DNA of 64,000 nucleotides from Corythucha ciliata (lineage: Eukaryota > Arthropoda > Insecta > Hemiptera > Tingidae). Positions 9,848 through 20,426 of the stretch are shown piece by piece. Where the stretch lies: assembly GCA_038030265.1 (NCBI GenBank), contig CM075938.1, forward strand, positions 46,245,189-46,309,188. The letters are read 5' to 3'. The position numbers and the translations under genes are program-made. How positions within the stretch are numbered: the first letter of the stretch is position 1; each line of letters starts with the position of its first letter. The notes under the pieces were generated by a model that was not told where the DNA came from, did not search any database, and saw nothing but the letters and a program-made list of their open reading frames with translations.

Positions 9848-10892
9848 CTCAGGATAAGTCAAATCATCGGCAACAATAACTTTCTGGTTTGGATCGGGCA
9901 ATTCGAATAAATTCCCTGGTAGACCATTCTCCGGGAAAACGATTATTTGTGCCTGTTGAAAAAAAAAAAAAAAAAAAAAACAAGTTGAAACCATCTTTCT
10001 ATATTTTTTATTTTTCCTCGAGCTATGAATGCTATAAGTGGGTCCACGAAATGATATAACTCAAGAATAACGCTCAAATCCGAATATGCAACAACCAAGG
10101 TGCCTGACTCTTCATAGACGCCGCAGAGGTTTCCCCCTGACCATCGGAATTGATGTGTGGATACTGACGTCACCTGAAGTTCTTGACTCACGACTGCTCT
10201 CCCTAGGGCGAGTCAAATCATTTTGAAATTGACAGTTATAGGGATGCTCTAAAATCACAGCCCATATTATCAGTTGGGGCCAGCGCAAAGTTGCTTACGA
10301 CTGCGTGTGAGGTATATATGAAGGACAGTATAATGGATGACGCTCTGCGGCACCTATAGGAAGACTAGTAACCTTGCGTGGAGTAGGACCAAATATAGTT
10401 TTCTGATTTCTATCATCACAAACGATTGAATCATCAATAGCGGGGCATTTTTAAAATTCATCTGCATATTTTAGATAAATATCCAGGCTAGTTGAGAATT
10501 GTCTAGACTGATAAAACCAGTTTACTCATCAACTACAATTCTGAACAGTCCAAAAAATCGTATAGTCTTGGAATGTAATTATACATAGACTGGGATCTAA
10601 AATAGTCCATGACATTTCCAAGTAAATTCACCTCTTGTTCCGCGGCTTTTCGAATGTAGTCCACAAAATCCTGAACATTTCTGTTCATGTTGTCATCTTG
10701 GCTGAGTGTGCTGTTTCTTTCAAACTTGTACTCCACAACGGCGGCACGATACTGCATACACGGTGGGACACTTAATTTCCATTAATTTGTTATTAGGATC
10801 TCTCATCTTTATCTTACGCTAGGCTGTAGAGGCTCCAAGCCTGAAAGAAACGGAACAAAAAGAATGACTGTCAAGCAATACAGCCACACCAT
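9848..10892 (-). CDS. Vanin/biotinidase-like amidohydrolase, exons 1-3 (partial)
   Basis: Three minus-strand exons join in phase 0. Exon 1 (10892-10818, 25 codons) starts with ATG and encodes a signal peptide, MVWLYCLTVILFVPFLSG. Exon 2 (10751-10632, 40 codons) begins YRAAVVEYKFERN. Exon 3 (9952-9848, 35 codons) begins AQIIVFPENGLPGN and holds the FPE glutamate (about residue 73), the first residue of the nitrilase-superfamily Glu-Lys-Cys triad. YTAAVVEH-like starts and AQIIVFPE are hallmarks of secreted pantetheinase/biotinidase proteins, which cleave amide bonds of pantetheine or biotinyl compounds. Lys and Cys exons were not found at lower coordinates, so about four fifths of the protein is missing. 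A MITE (10096-10376) sits in intron 2. The family is secure; whether the gene is intact is not known. Confidence 0.82.
10096..10376. mobile_element. MITE, copy 2 (inside vanin-like intron 2)
   Basis: The ends CAAGGTG and CACCTATAGGAAGACTAGTAACCTTG match copy 1 at 8154-8423, as do internal blocks (ACTGACGTCACCT, GGGGCCAGCGCAAAG). The two copies have diverged, so neither looks recent. Confidence 0.7.
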
Positions 10893-11901
10893 TTCCAGGC
10901 TCTTGGGCGCCAACAAAATAAAAAACAAAAAAACACGGTTGTCTCCTAATTTGACTGTTCAGTCACAAGACAAATGGATTCATTTTATTTCAACGCTTAT
11001 CTTATCAACACTTGAGCTAAGTCCAAAGGTATAAATCAGAGGAACAATGATGACTTAAATCATAATTACGGATTTGAAGATGGGAGGAAAAAGTACAAAA
11101 GATAAGCCAGTTAAAATATTCAACATAAACCAATTACGAGTCATTTATTTTATTTAATTTTTTTGTGGACTTTGGACTCTGAACTATAGTGAACGGCGGC
11201 GCGGCGTCCGCTAAAAAGGAAATACAGTACAAGTGCCCTACACGATCACGCCACACTGTCTGAATGTATATTATGTTAATCACCTAAAATAATCGTTTAT
11301 GACCTTCCCAACAAAAGATAAAATACCAAGGTTTCGAAAAGTAAGGAAATGAAAGTGGGTCGTGCTAGAAGCATATATCTCAATATACGCTAAGTTTATA
11401 AGAATAGGATAAAAATAATATGACAGACAAACTAATATGACAAAAAAACTGTGTTATTTGTCTCCTAGGGACCTTACGGCTGCATGGAGATTTATTTCCT
11501 TTTCCTGTCTGCGTCGCTCATAGCTAGTGCGCTTACGTTCACAAATGTACTAGCCTGACTTGGACTACTCACGACTATTTCGCTCGGGCACGAGCTCGGG
11601 CCTCGTTTGGTGGTGGGGTTCTTATAATCAAAGAATGGCGCCTGAAAGGGTCTTCCGGGTTCTCCAACGGAGGTGATGAGATAATTAGCTGAGGCCGTCC
11701 TCCTGCCAGTCTCCTGGTTATGTTTATTATCCGGCAGTCCGGTTTACAGTCCTTGTCCGCGCCATTTTAGGCGCCTGAGTTACCGTTAAACAGTCTTTCA
11801 CTTCACTATATGAAAGAGGCGGCATCATTGTGGAGTTCCGGTCAAATTTGGAAATACAAGTCCTTGTCTCTCCAGTTTACAATTATTGACTAAATTTATC
11901 C
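10893..11901. other. No gene recognised
   Basis: Upstream flank of the vanin-like gene. No promoter element, exon or repeat could be supported. Confidence 0.5.
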
Positions 11902-11945
11902 GTCCAGAGCCAGCTTTCGGTCCCTCACGACCATCTTCAATGGAC
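11902..11945 (-). ncRNA. Hammerhead-ribozyme-like motif
   Basis: On the minus strand a perfect 5-bp stem I (GTCCA at 11945-11941 with TGGAC at 11906-11902) closes a core TTGAAGA. Stem II is GGTC/GACC-like, then GAA, an AGC-TG-GCT stem III and C at the cleavage position. The first core base is T instead of C, giving a wobble with position 8. One extra T sits before stem II. It is probably a Penelope-like retroelement relic. Activity is doubtful. Confidence 0.5.
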
Positions 11946-12420
11946 TCTACATAATAAGGGTGGGGATGCGTGGTTATAACAATGACACTACAAGCCCTAT
12001 AACTGACTTACAGAACTGATTTAAGCCCGGTTCACACCGTTGTCCAATTTATGTTAGAAAGATTTTGCAACCAGTCCCGTAAACGCTTAGTTACTTTTTG
12101 TGTATGCCGTAGCTAGGGTATAGTACATTTGATTTGTTGGTTGAAGTGTGAAATGTGAATAGCGTTAGCGGAGCTGAATGCAAAATTCCTCTTTTAACAC
12201 ACATAATACTTTAAATGTGGTACTTCCACCGTAATATCTTATTTAGAAAAGAATCGAGCCTAGTCGCCTTAGTCCCTCTTGTCTCGTGTGATGGAGGCAA
12301 CAATTCCAGTAGGAGGGAGCTCACTCCTTTCATTAAGGCTATCTTAATGGCACAGCTCCCTCTGAATGAACAAGCCTTCCACCATTCTCAACTGCCTTAT
12401 GACCCAAGCCGACCGTCAGT

Positions 12421-12597
12421 CAGTGGCGTACCCAGAGGGGGGGGCATCCACCTATCGGGAGGCCGTTTTTACCCACGTTTTTGCGAAATATCATCAATAC
12501 GAAGGGCATTCATTACAACACCCATCCCCGCCGATCCTTAGTAGGCCGCGTACTGCCGGAATCGCCCCCTCCGGAAGGATTTCTAGGTACGCCCCTG
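12421..12597. mobile_element. hAT-type MITE with 8-bp target duplication
   Basis: It starts CAGTGGCGTACCCAG and ends CTAGGTACGCCCCTG, a terminal inverted repeat of the hAT CAGNGGCG type. The 8-mer CCGTCAGT stands immediately on both sides (12413-12420 and 12598-12605), the target duplication length of hAT elements. 177 bp, non-coding. Confidence 0.85.
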
Positions 12598-12605
12598 CCG
12601 TCAGT

Positions 12606-13914
12606 ATTTCAACACTGTGATCTCCGGGATCGAAACCTGTTGCATAGCATCTCTTTATACGATGGAAGAAACTTTAGTTCTATCTTTTTAAGTGTTCCCT
12701 AATTCTTATTGTCCCGAACCTCTTCTCCAGCGTGCCACAGTAGCACAGTACGTCGCTTCTGTGCACGCCCCGCAAGATAGCTTTATAGCCCACTTTTATT
12801 TTTAATGTCGACCTTATCCATGGCTTGGGACAGCAAATCCTCGAACGTCACTCGGTGATCAATTGGCCACCTTTTCGGGCACTTGACCCACATAAGGAAT
12901 CCGAATTCATCCGCCTTTCTGTTCATGCTTCCCTTGTTCGGAAACCTACATTTTCTGGACGTATTTCCGCCCCATTCCCTTTTTCGATGTTCCGAACAGT
13001 CTCCTCATTGAATCCATTCTAGGTCGCTTTGCAACAACGGTAGCGCGCTCTTTCCGAAGACTCTCCGGTCTCCGCCGACAAGGGGCGGACAGTAATCATT
13101 GGGTGGACCAAGGGTTGATTGCTGGCGGTTTACGATGGATATAGAGTGTGCAGAATCTGAGGGAATAATTATGTCGGTCGCTGACGGTTTCCAGAATATA
13201 CGGCTCTCCACAGAATTCCTCCCTCGCTTGAGCGTGACGTCTAACGTAAGTAACAGAAGCGGCTCTGAGCATCAATGTTAGGTGAGGCGACAACATTATG
13301 AAACAAGGGGGGGGGGTGTAAATTTGTTTGAATGAATTGCCAAGTTTAAGTGCATTATTGGCCGCGTTGCAAAGCTTGTGACTTGCTCAGCGCTTAATAA
13401 GCACTTAGTCTTTTGCCGTTGCAAAACTGTCAATTTAGCTCAGCGCTGAGTAAGTGTTTAAAATCCAACAAAACAAGTCCCATCGCGATACAAATCACCG
13501 TTTCAAAACTCCAGTACGTACTTAATTCTACACTTCAGCGTTTAAACACGAGCCCTGAGTTTTGCAACGCAACCATATCATGTGAGGATGATTTAGTACA
13601 GCTCACAGAAACGCGCAGTTCTTATTGTTATGTTATCAAGTTTTTACTGTCGTCAAAATTGAAATACTGTAACTATAAAAATTACAAATTCTCTATTTTT
13701 CTGACGTAACGAAAATCAAAGAGAGCCAGCACCCCCCCCCCCCCGCGCTCTAGACAGGAGCATTTAAAAAAAAACACACAAAAGAAACCGGAAACTCAAT
13801 ACGTAAACGAGAAAATTACTCACCTAAGAGCGAATGATACAACATAAATGACAATCATTGAATTACGAATTATTCTGTTGAATTGTTGACTAAATGTAAG
13901 GAAAAAACATAATT
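12606..13914. other. No gene recognised
   Basis: No supported exon. GCGTTGCAAAGC near 13365 and GTTTTGCAACGC near 13558 are in opposite orientation and could bound a small MITE. A C-run lies at about 13728-13744. Confidence 0.45.
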
Positions 13915-14327
13915 AAAGTTTTGTTCCGACAGCAGCCTGTCGGGAAAAGTGCATTTCATTCATGCGACAATCGAGTCGAACCTCATAAGTTAAAACGATA
14001 TCAATCGATTATGAATGACATTTAGGCCGTGGTATAGAAAGTCAAAATCATAAAATCGTGTTTCTTTTTACCGCAGGCCACTCTTTTGGCACCAACTGAG
14101 GGGGAACAAAATTATGAAAATGAAAAATGAAACAGAGTCGGTTTGGTTGCCTATACGACATGGGAAGGCGGACTCTTGTTAGAGGAGTTATTTGCAATTA
14201 AAATATTTATCCCGGCCTAAATTTCATTCATAATTGATTGATATCGTTCTAACTTATGAGGTTCGACTCGATTGTCGCATGAATGAAATGCACTTTTCCC
14301 GACAGGCTGCTGTCGGAACAAAACTTT
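13915..14327. mobile_element. Long-TIR non-coding element
   Basis: The arms of about 115 bp (13915-14032 and 14211-14327) are nearly perfect reverse complements, starting AAAGTTTTGTTCCGACAGCA. The 180-bp centre is non-coding. No target duplication was recognised. Confidence 0.82.
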
Positions 14328-14910
14328 TTTCAGATTACGATGATTTTCATATCAGTTAAATTAGGTTAAATGGTATGTCACTATTTCACCATTGCGGAAT
14401 GCGGAGTGCCTGGGTTCGAATCCGAAACAATTTTTTTTTAATTTTTTTTGTTCCTCCCTTTTTGGCCCACCTCAGGATTTTTTACTCAAGATTTATTAGG
14501 CTGTAGGCAAATCAAATAAAAGAGACGGCTCAAAATACAATGTCAATGAAATTTTTTGGTAATTGGGTGGTCCAGTAAGGCATAGCGTTAATTTAATAGC
14601 TCCCCTCTGCCGAGAACTCCCCTGCCATATTAACGGATTTGGTTCACTAGGTTCTCATACGAAAGCGCGTTCATTTCTCATTACTCGAGTCAATTTGGGG
14701 GCAATCGCAGCAACAGCCGTGCGGTAGCGAATTTTCAACTAATTCAAACCCCTCTTTCACACCGTTCCCGTGGACCGATTCCTCTGGATCACGAACTCGT
14801 CCGAGATATTCACGCTATTGATTTTTAGACCGAATTTGGTTGCCCTAAGTCAAAAATTGCGACCGTGATCGTGCTAACAAGCGAGGGGATATATATATGT
14901 ATAGAGCAAA
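14328..14910. other. No gene; isolated tRNA B-box-like word
   Basis: GGTTCGAATCC at 14413-14423 is a perfect Pol III B-box and is followed by T-runs. No cloverleaf or clear A-box could be drawn upstream. At most it is a tRNA-derived SINE relic. Confidence 0.3.
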
Positions 14911-15032
14911 TCGAACCGACCTCGGATTCGTGTTCTAGGGGTTCTGAAACGTGAAAAAAATGTATCACAACCCATATGTGCGACCATCAGGGCGAGACCA
15001 ATAGTGAATTTTTTGAATGAAATGCACTAAAA
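14911..15032. repeat. ~122-bp direct repeat, left copy
   Basis: It begins TCGAACCGACCTCGGATTCG and runs to CACTAAAA. It is nearly identical to 17057-17185. The two copies bracket a palindromic element and a truncated LINE. Confidence 0.85.
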
Positions 15033-15073
15033 TTAGCACCTAAATGTGAAGCAAAGTGACACAAAATACGTAC

Positions 15074-15340
15074 GATGATATTGGAATGGTGCTCGGAGTT
15101 ATGTCCCCTTGATCTTAGGTGAGGATTTCATATCTGTAGCCCAAAAATTTTTATTGAGCCCCGGTAGGGCCCAAATTTGACCTAACTTTATGAAATATGA
15201 AATCCTCACCATTTCATATCTGTAGCCCAAAAATTTTTATTGAGCCCCGGTAGGGCCCAAATTTGACCTAACTTTATGAAATATGAAATCCTCACCTAAG
15301 ATCAAGGGGACATAACTCCGAGCACCATTCCAATATCATC
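15074..15340. mobile_element. Palindromic element with internal 86-bp tandem duplication
   Basis: GATGATATTGGAATGGTGCT at 15074 is mirrored exactly at the right end, giving arms of about 57 bp. The centre holds two head-to-tail copies of an 86-bp unit, the second beginning near 15213. Non-coding; ends 18 bp before the LINE frame. Confidence 0.8.
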
Positions 15341-15357
15341 AATAATAGCGGAGAAAA

Positions 15358-16894
15358 ATGGGTGGTCCACATTATCTGCCGCACCCTGTATATAAGAAGT
15401 CTCTTGATGCGGATTTAATAAGTAATTCGATGATTAGAATTATTTCCGAATTTATCGTTGGGCCACTGACATACATTATAAACGAAATCATTGATCATGG
15501 GGTTTTTCCGAGTCAGCTGAAAGTAGCAAAAATATGTCCTATTCATAAAAAAGGTGACAGAAACGATTTGAAAAACTACAGGCCGGTAGCAATTTTACCA
15601 ATTTTGTCCAAAGTTATCGAAAAATGTATTTATGTGAGAATGTTCAATTGGTTGGAAACGAGAAGAATTTTGTCAAAAAGTCAGTACGGTTATAGAGAAG
15701 GTAAAACCACCGAACAAGCAATAATTAGATTATCTGACAATATTAGGAAAAAACTGGATTGTAAAGAGAGGGTGGTAGCTGTTTTTGCGGATTTAACTAA
15801 GGCTTTTGACCTAGTGGACCACGAAATTTTAATAGCCAAATTAGAGGCGTGTGGTTTTCGTGGGTGCATAAAACAGCTCTTGGTATCGTATCTTAGTGAG
15901 AGAAAACAGTTTACAGAAGTTAACAATAATACTGAGGGAAGATCTCAGGAGATGGTGGTGTCTCGGGGAGTACCTCAGGGGTCGATTCTCGGTCCCTTAC
16001 TCTTTCTTGTGTACATCAATGATTTGCCTAGCGCGTTTTCTGAAGGGGAAACAATTTTGTATGCTGATGACCTAACGATTTTGTTATCGGACAAATCAAC
16101 AGAAAAGTTGAAACGTAAAATGAACGAGTGCTTAAAAGAACTGGATATATGGATGGGGACCAGTAGACTCAAATTGAACATAGAAAAGACTAATTTTATT
16201 GAATTCCGCATCACGAACGACTCATTACTTGATTTGTGTTTTGATGGTCATGTTAATTTAAATGTAACACAAGTGAGTCATACCAAATTCCTTGGAGTAA
16301 TTATTGATGCAAACTTGAACTGGAAGGAACAATTGAGGGTAGTAAAAAAGAAACTAAATAAGGCCTGTTTTATGCTAAGTAAGCTGGCGGGGAAACTGAG
16401 CCGGGAGGACTTATTGACAGCCTATTATGGCCTATTTCAGGCGCAACTGTATGGGATAACGGTGTGGGGTAACGCCACAGGAATAGAAAATATAGTTAAG
16501 ATTCAGAAGAGAGCTCTTAGAAATATGTTTAAACTTGAGAAAAGAATGAGTTGTAAGCCGTACTTTAGAAAGCACAAAATTCTCACTTGTATTTCCCTGC
16601 ATGTGTTGAACTTATTAAGTTATGTTAGTCAATATGAGCTCATACAAAAAACATGGAGATGTGCATGAATATCAAACAAGAGGCAAAAGCAAACTTATTT
16701 TGAAAGGCCTGAAAACTAAATTTGCGACAAAATGTGTAGAACACAGAGGTATAACTATGTTCAATTCCTTGCCTGAAAAGCTTAGATTAGAGTGCGACAT
16801 GGGAAGATTTAGGAAAGTTTGCAAGAAATATCTATTGAATTTTCCTATGTACAAGACTGTGGATTTCAAGGACTGGATTACTTCCATTGTTTGA
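15358..16894 (+). pseudogene. Non-LTR retrotransposon reverse transcriptase, 5'-truncated
   Basis: A long frame (15358-16668, up to 436 codons) encodes a LINE reverse transcriptase. It carries KNYRPVAILPILSKVIEKC, VVAVFADLTKAFDLVDHEIL, VSRGVPQGSILGP and ILYADDLTIL, the palm motifs with an intact YADD catalytic core. It then continues into the thumb and C-terminal domain. A frameshift near 16640-16660 moves the tail into the next frame (to 16894), which encodes YQTRGKSKLI and EHRGITMFNSLPEKLR, typical LINE C-terminal sequence. The endonuclease domain is absent, so the copy is 5'-truncated as usual for LINEs. A 3' UTR and (ATT)n tail follow to 17056. The clade is Jockey/I-like and not resolved. 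The first codons before about VGPLTY are not necessarily element sequence. Confidence 0.88.
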
Positions 16895-17015
16895 TTTCTT
16901 GGACTTTTTATTTTTTATTTATTTATTTATTTGTTTGTTTGTTTCTTATAGTACCAAGGAAGTGTTATGTGACGCAATCGATCACCTATTGTAATAGGTT
17001 AAAAGAATAAAGAAT

Positions 17016-17016
17016 A

Positions 17017-17052
<36 letters not shown>
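17016..17052 (+). repeat. (ATT)n tail of the LINE
   Basis: About twelve ATT repeats directly follow the LINE 3' UTR and a GAATAAAGAATAAT end. They fit the 3' tail of a trinucleotide-tailed LINE. Confidence 0.8.
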
Positions 17053-17056
<4 letters not shown>

Positions 17057-17057
<1 letters not shown>

Positions 17058-17185
17058 CGAACCGACCTCGGATTCGTGTTCTAGGGGTTCTGAAACGTGA
17101 AAAAAAAAAAGTATCACAACCCATATTATGTGCGACCATCAGGGCGAGACCAATAGTGCATTTTTTGAATGAAATGCACTAAAAA
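17057..17185. repeat. ~129-bp direct repeat, right copy
   Basis: Second copy of the repeat at 14911-15032. It differs mainly by a longer A-run and an inserted TAT. It abuts the truncated end of the minus-strand Gypsy pol. Confidence 0.85.
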
Positions 17186-17186
17186 T

Positions 17187-18510
17187 GTCTTACCCCCGTT
17201 TAGTCTGCAGAACAGTTCGTCAGTAGTGGGTAAAGGAAACGTCTGAACATTGAGTGCGTCATTCAGACCAGTCGAAAAATCAGCGCATAAACGAATGTTT
17301 CCCTTTGGTTTTCGTACTACTACAACTGGAGCTGCCCATTCAGAATGATCAACTGGTTCTAGAATACCCTCAGCTACGAGTCGACTGAGCTCGTTGGAAA
17401 CTGCTTCCCGAAGAGCAAAAGGAACTGGGCGAGCTTTTTTGAAAACAGGAACTGCATCAGGTTTGAAAAATAGATGAGCCTGAGCTTTGGCGTAATAACC
17501 AATGCCTGGTTCGAAAATATCAGCGAACTCAGAAATTAATTTTTCCAAATCTTTATTGCTATCCGTTTGGACCCCTTGAATCATGTCGAAATAGGGTAGT
17601 TGTCAAGTTTGAGCCCTTGAATCCAGTCTCGTCCTATTAGAAGCTGAGCGGGTCCTGCTGCTACATAGACTTCCAGATTTGTTGTCACTTTTCCATGGGT
17701 AACTTTAACAGTCTGCTTACCGAGTAGTGTGATATTGTGGCCTGTATACGAACGAAAAATACTACCGACCGACACCAAGGGAAATTTCCCGAGTTTTTTC
17801 CAGACTTCTTGTGAAATTAGCGATATACAACTGCCCGTGTCTAATTGCATTTTTATTACAACGCTATTTATTTCAACCGTTATCATAATTGGTGCAATGT
17901 GACCAATTTGAAGGCTATTTCTCGTTTGGATACTCGAGTCGTTGCTGTAAGTGTCCTCTTCACTTTTTGTGGATGTTGCATTGATCCTACTGGCCGATTT
18001 ACACACTTTCGAGGTGTGTCCTTTTTTGGAGCACTTGAACCAAATTGCATCTCTGAATTTACACATTTTTCGAAGGCGATTTCCCCCACAAGAAAAACAG
18101 AAAGTTGATTTCTTTGTCGGATTTGTGAGTGAAATAGTACTGTCTTGGTGATTAGTAAAAGATATGGTTTCAAAAGGGTTTTAGCCCGAGAAAGAAAGGA
18201 AGCGAAATCGGTGTAGTCACGGTCCAGTAACTGTAATCGAATTTATCGTCAGACATACCCATAATAAAAGCTGTAATGAGAGCGTCTTGAAAAAAATCAG
18301 CTGGAAATTCGCAGTCAGTTACTTTAGTCTTTAATTCGTCTGCAAAACTAACCAGACTTGCCCCATTTTGCTTAAGACAGAAAAATTTGACCCTTTCCGC
18401 TACTTTTAGAGTGGTAGGTTTATAATACGATATTAAAAGCTGGTATAACTCGTCATATCTGAATTCGTCGAGGGTTTTGAGTTTACAAAGATTTACTAAA
18501 ATCTTCAGAA
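17187..18510 (-). pseudogene. Gypsy-type gag-pol fragment, broken
   Basis: Reading downward on the minus strand: a gag capsid region (about 18510-18190) with ADELKTKVTDCEFPADFFQD. Then comes a double zinc knuckle (FCFSCGGNRLRKMCK, KCSKKGHTSKVC) near 18090-17995, and a retropepsin with LDTGSCISLIS and LLIGRDWIQ. In another frame (17584 down) lies the start of reverse transcriptase, with RPVPFALREAV, EPVDHSEWAAPVVVVRKPKG and RLCADFSTGLNDAL. The layout and motifs are those of the Mag-like K02A2.6 lineage of Gypsy. At least two frameshifts are present. The coding match stops abruptly after GGKTF at about 17187, where the 129-bp repeat begins. RT palm, RNase H and integrase are missing, and no LTR was identified. 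Confidence 0.85.
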
Positions 18511-18793
18511 CAATTGACCAACGTACACGGTTTCCTTCCCAACATCATATAGTTTGCTACTTGCGCTCATGTGCTCATGCCTGCATGCGTTATCGGGTTC
18601 TCCTGTCGAAAAATTTTGAACCAACTTACACGTGTGGTAGCGACGCGTTCCTTTGCAGGATACCCACAAAATGCCAATAGACGATTTCCACGCATGCGCT
18701 CTCCAGTCCTACTTTAACAGTTTTGCAACCCGCTTAGGCCAGGTTATGGGTTACTCTTATAATGAATTATTAGGCCGGAAGTGTGGGAGCATC

Positions 18794-19012
18794 CATCAAT
18801 TTGATGAGAAAAGAAAGCTCACTCCCACTAACAATGTTTTATTTCGTGACCGCGGTTTCAACTTAACGCCATCTTCAAACGAGCCAACGAAAAAACAACA
18901 ACTGTTGTTGTTTTTTCGTTGGCTCGTTTGAAGATGGCGTTAAGTTGAAACCGCGGTCACGAAATAAAACATTGTTAGTGGGAGTGAGCTTTCTTTTCTC
19001 ATCAAATTGATG
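18794..19012. repeat. Perfect 109-bp-arm palindrome
   Basis: Arms 18794-18902 and 18904-19012 appear to be exact reverse complements around a single central base. Each arm contains a hammerhead-like motif, so it may be two Penelope-type ends joined head to head. A collapsed assembly artefact is possible. GGGTTACTCTT occurs just outside at 18748 and again at 19013. Confidence 0.85.
18924..18962 (+). ncRNA. Hammerhead-ribozyme-like motif (in palindrome)
   Basis: Stem I TCGT/ACGA, core TTGAAGA, GAA, an ACC-GC-GGT stem III and C at the cleavage site. Stem II is weak (wobble pairs) and the first core base is T. The mirrored arm carries the same motif on the minus strand. Confidence 0.4.
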
Positions 19013-19635
19013 GGTTACTCTTGTCTTGTGCTGTGTAAAGTGAATTTATTTTTCTCTCATTCCCGTCAAACAAAAACCACATTTGCAGTTATTCAATTCT
19101 GATTTTATTCTTCAGCCTCTGCCTCACGAAACGTATCGATGAAAACTCGTCGTTCCGGGGGCACCTTAACATGAAGTCCCATCATAGTTGCGCATTTATC
19201 ACACTCCTTCACGTGTACTTTCTCTTCACTTTTTCCTCAATTTGGGACGTTTTCAGTCAAGTGCCGGTAAGTTGAGGAAAGGGATAAATTTAGTAGCTGG
19301 GTCAAAACCAGGTCGACCCGGAATGGAAGAACTCATACAGTCACTGAAGCAGCAATAGTATCGCATTTTTCTGACTTTAGATGAGAAGCACGCGAAGGAA
19401 GTGTAATTGCAGACTCGAAATAAACGAAAAACTCAAAAATCATGTAGTATTTGAAACCGAAATACACTCGTAGTAATGCTAGTAATGTAAAAAAAAAAAA
19501 AAATACTGTTAAAGAGGCTCTAGGCAACTAGAAATAAACCCATAACCTGCAGTTCTAAACCTTCGCTTTTTCTACGGAAATCGTCTATTATGTTATGCGT
19601 TATCAACTTATTCAGTCGAACACTTGAAATAATGG
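19013..19635. other. No gene recognised
   Basis: No exon or repeat could be supported. Confidence 0.5.
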
Positions 19636-19685
19636 CTCATTTTCGACTGTTCGACAAAAATTCTTGTCGAACAGTTTAAAATGAG
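19636..19685. repeat. 50-bp hairpin
   Basis: CTCATTTTCGACTGTTCGAC pairs with the 3' arm ending AAAATGAG, with one mismatch and a six-base loop. It resembles a precursor-like hairpin, but the GAACAG words repeat nearby (19700-19765), favouring a small repeat. Confidence 0.6.
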
Positions 19686-19989
19686 GAGGTGTCGATCAGT
19701 CACCAAACCTCGCCTTTTCAACTGTTTGACACCCCTGCCGAACAGCTGAAATGCCGAACAGGTGAAACACTCCTAGTCGCCAGAGCAGAGTTCATGTCAC
19801 AAGACCGCTAGAGAAGAGATGAGGCGTGCCAAAAGTTAAAACTCCTTACAAACGAATGATGGAAATAAAATATTTTGAAATTTCAAAAAGTGTTTTTTTT
19901 TTCTGGAATTTCCTGGTGAGGCGGTGCCTCACTTGCTTCTCCTTAAGAGCTGCCCCTTCAAAGTAATTGACCTCTCCGTCACAAGCCTG

Positions 19990-20190
19990 AGGCCGGTCGT
20001 CCACTGGAAGCGTTTTCGAGCGGCGCTACAACGCGCGGCAACGAGCGACAACGAGAGTACATACAAAATGACTTAAATTGAATTCACTGCAGCTAAGCCT
20101 GCAATGGACGATGTCACATTTAATTTGAGCCTTTGGGATGTACGCGCGTTGTAGCGCCGCTCGAAAACGCTTCCAGTGGACGACAGACCT
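19990..20190. mobile_element. MITE, copy 1 of a two-copy family
   Basis: The ends carry GTCGTCCACTGGAAGCGTTT in inverted orientation with GAGCGGCGCTACAACG inside. A relative with the same ends and a shared TTCACTGCAGCTAAGC core lies at 37385-37563. Confidence 0.82.
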
Positions 20191-20218
20191 AAAGCTTAAT
20201 ATTATGAAACCCATAGCG

Positions 20219-20329
20219 ATTTCCATTCAACGCTCTACACAAGTGTAGTGCAGCGTCCTCTCCATTTTATGTGGAGGACTGGTGGAAAAACGTACACGAC
20301 ACAAGTTTATTGCATTGAATGGAAATGCC
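20219..20329. mobile_element. Short inverted-repeat element
   Basis: It begins ATTTCCATTCAA and ends TTGAATGGAAATG, with ACACAAGTGTAG near the left end. A similar TTTTCCATTCAATGCAAC start occurs at about 31945. Non-coding. Confidence 0.5.
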
Positions 20330-20426
20330 ATCACTCTCGTATTCAAGTATTTTAAAAACCATTGCAGCTCTCCGTCTGTCCCTTTCCAGACCATAAGATC
20401 GTCATCGACGTTCCGACCGCCGTAGG

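Noticed and set aside
12825..13211. Frames on both strands near 13 kb
   Set aside because: Short, overlapping, no motif; at most very old retroelement debris.
14401..14423. tRNA gene suggested by a perfect B-box
   Set aside because: No cloverleaf or A-box at the right distance could be drawn.
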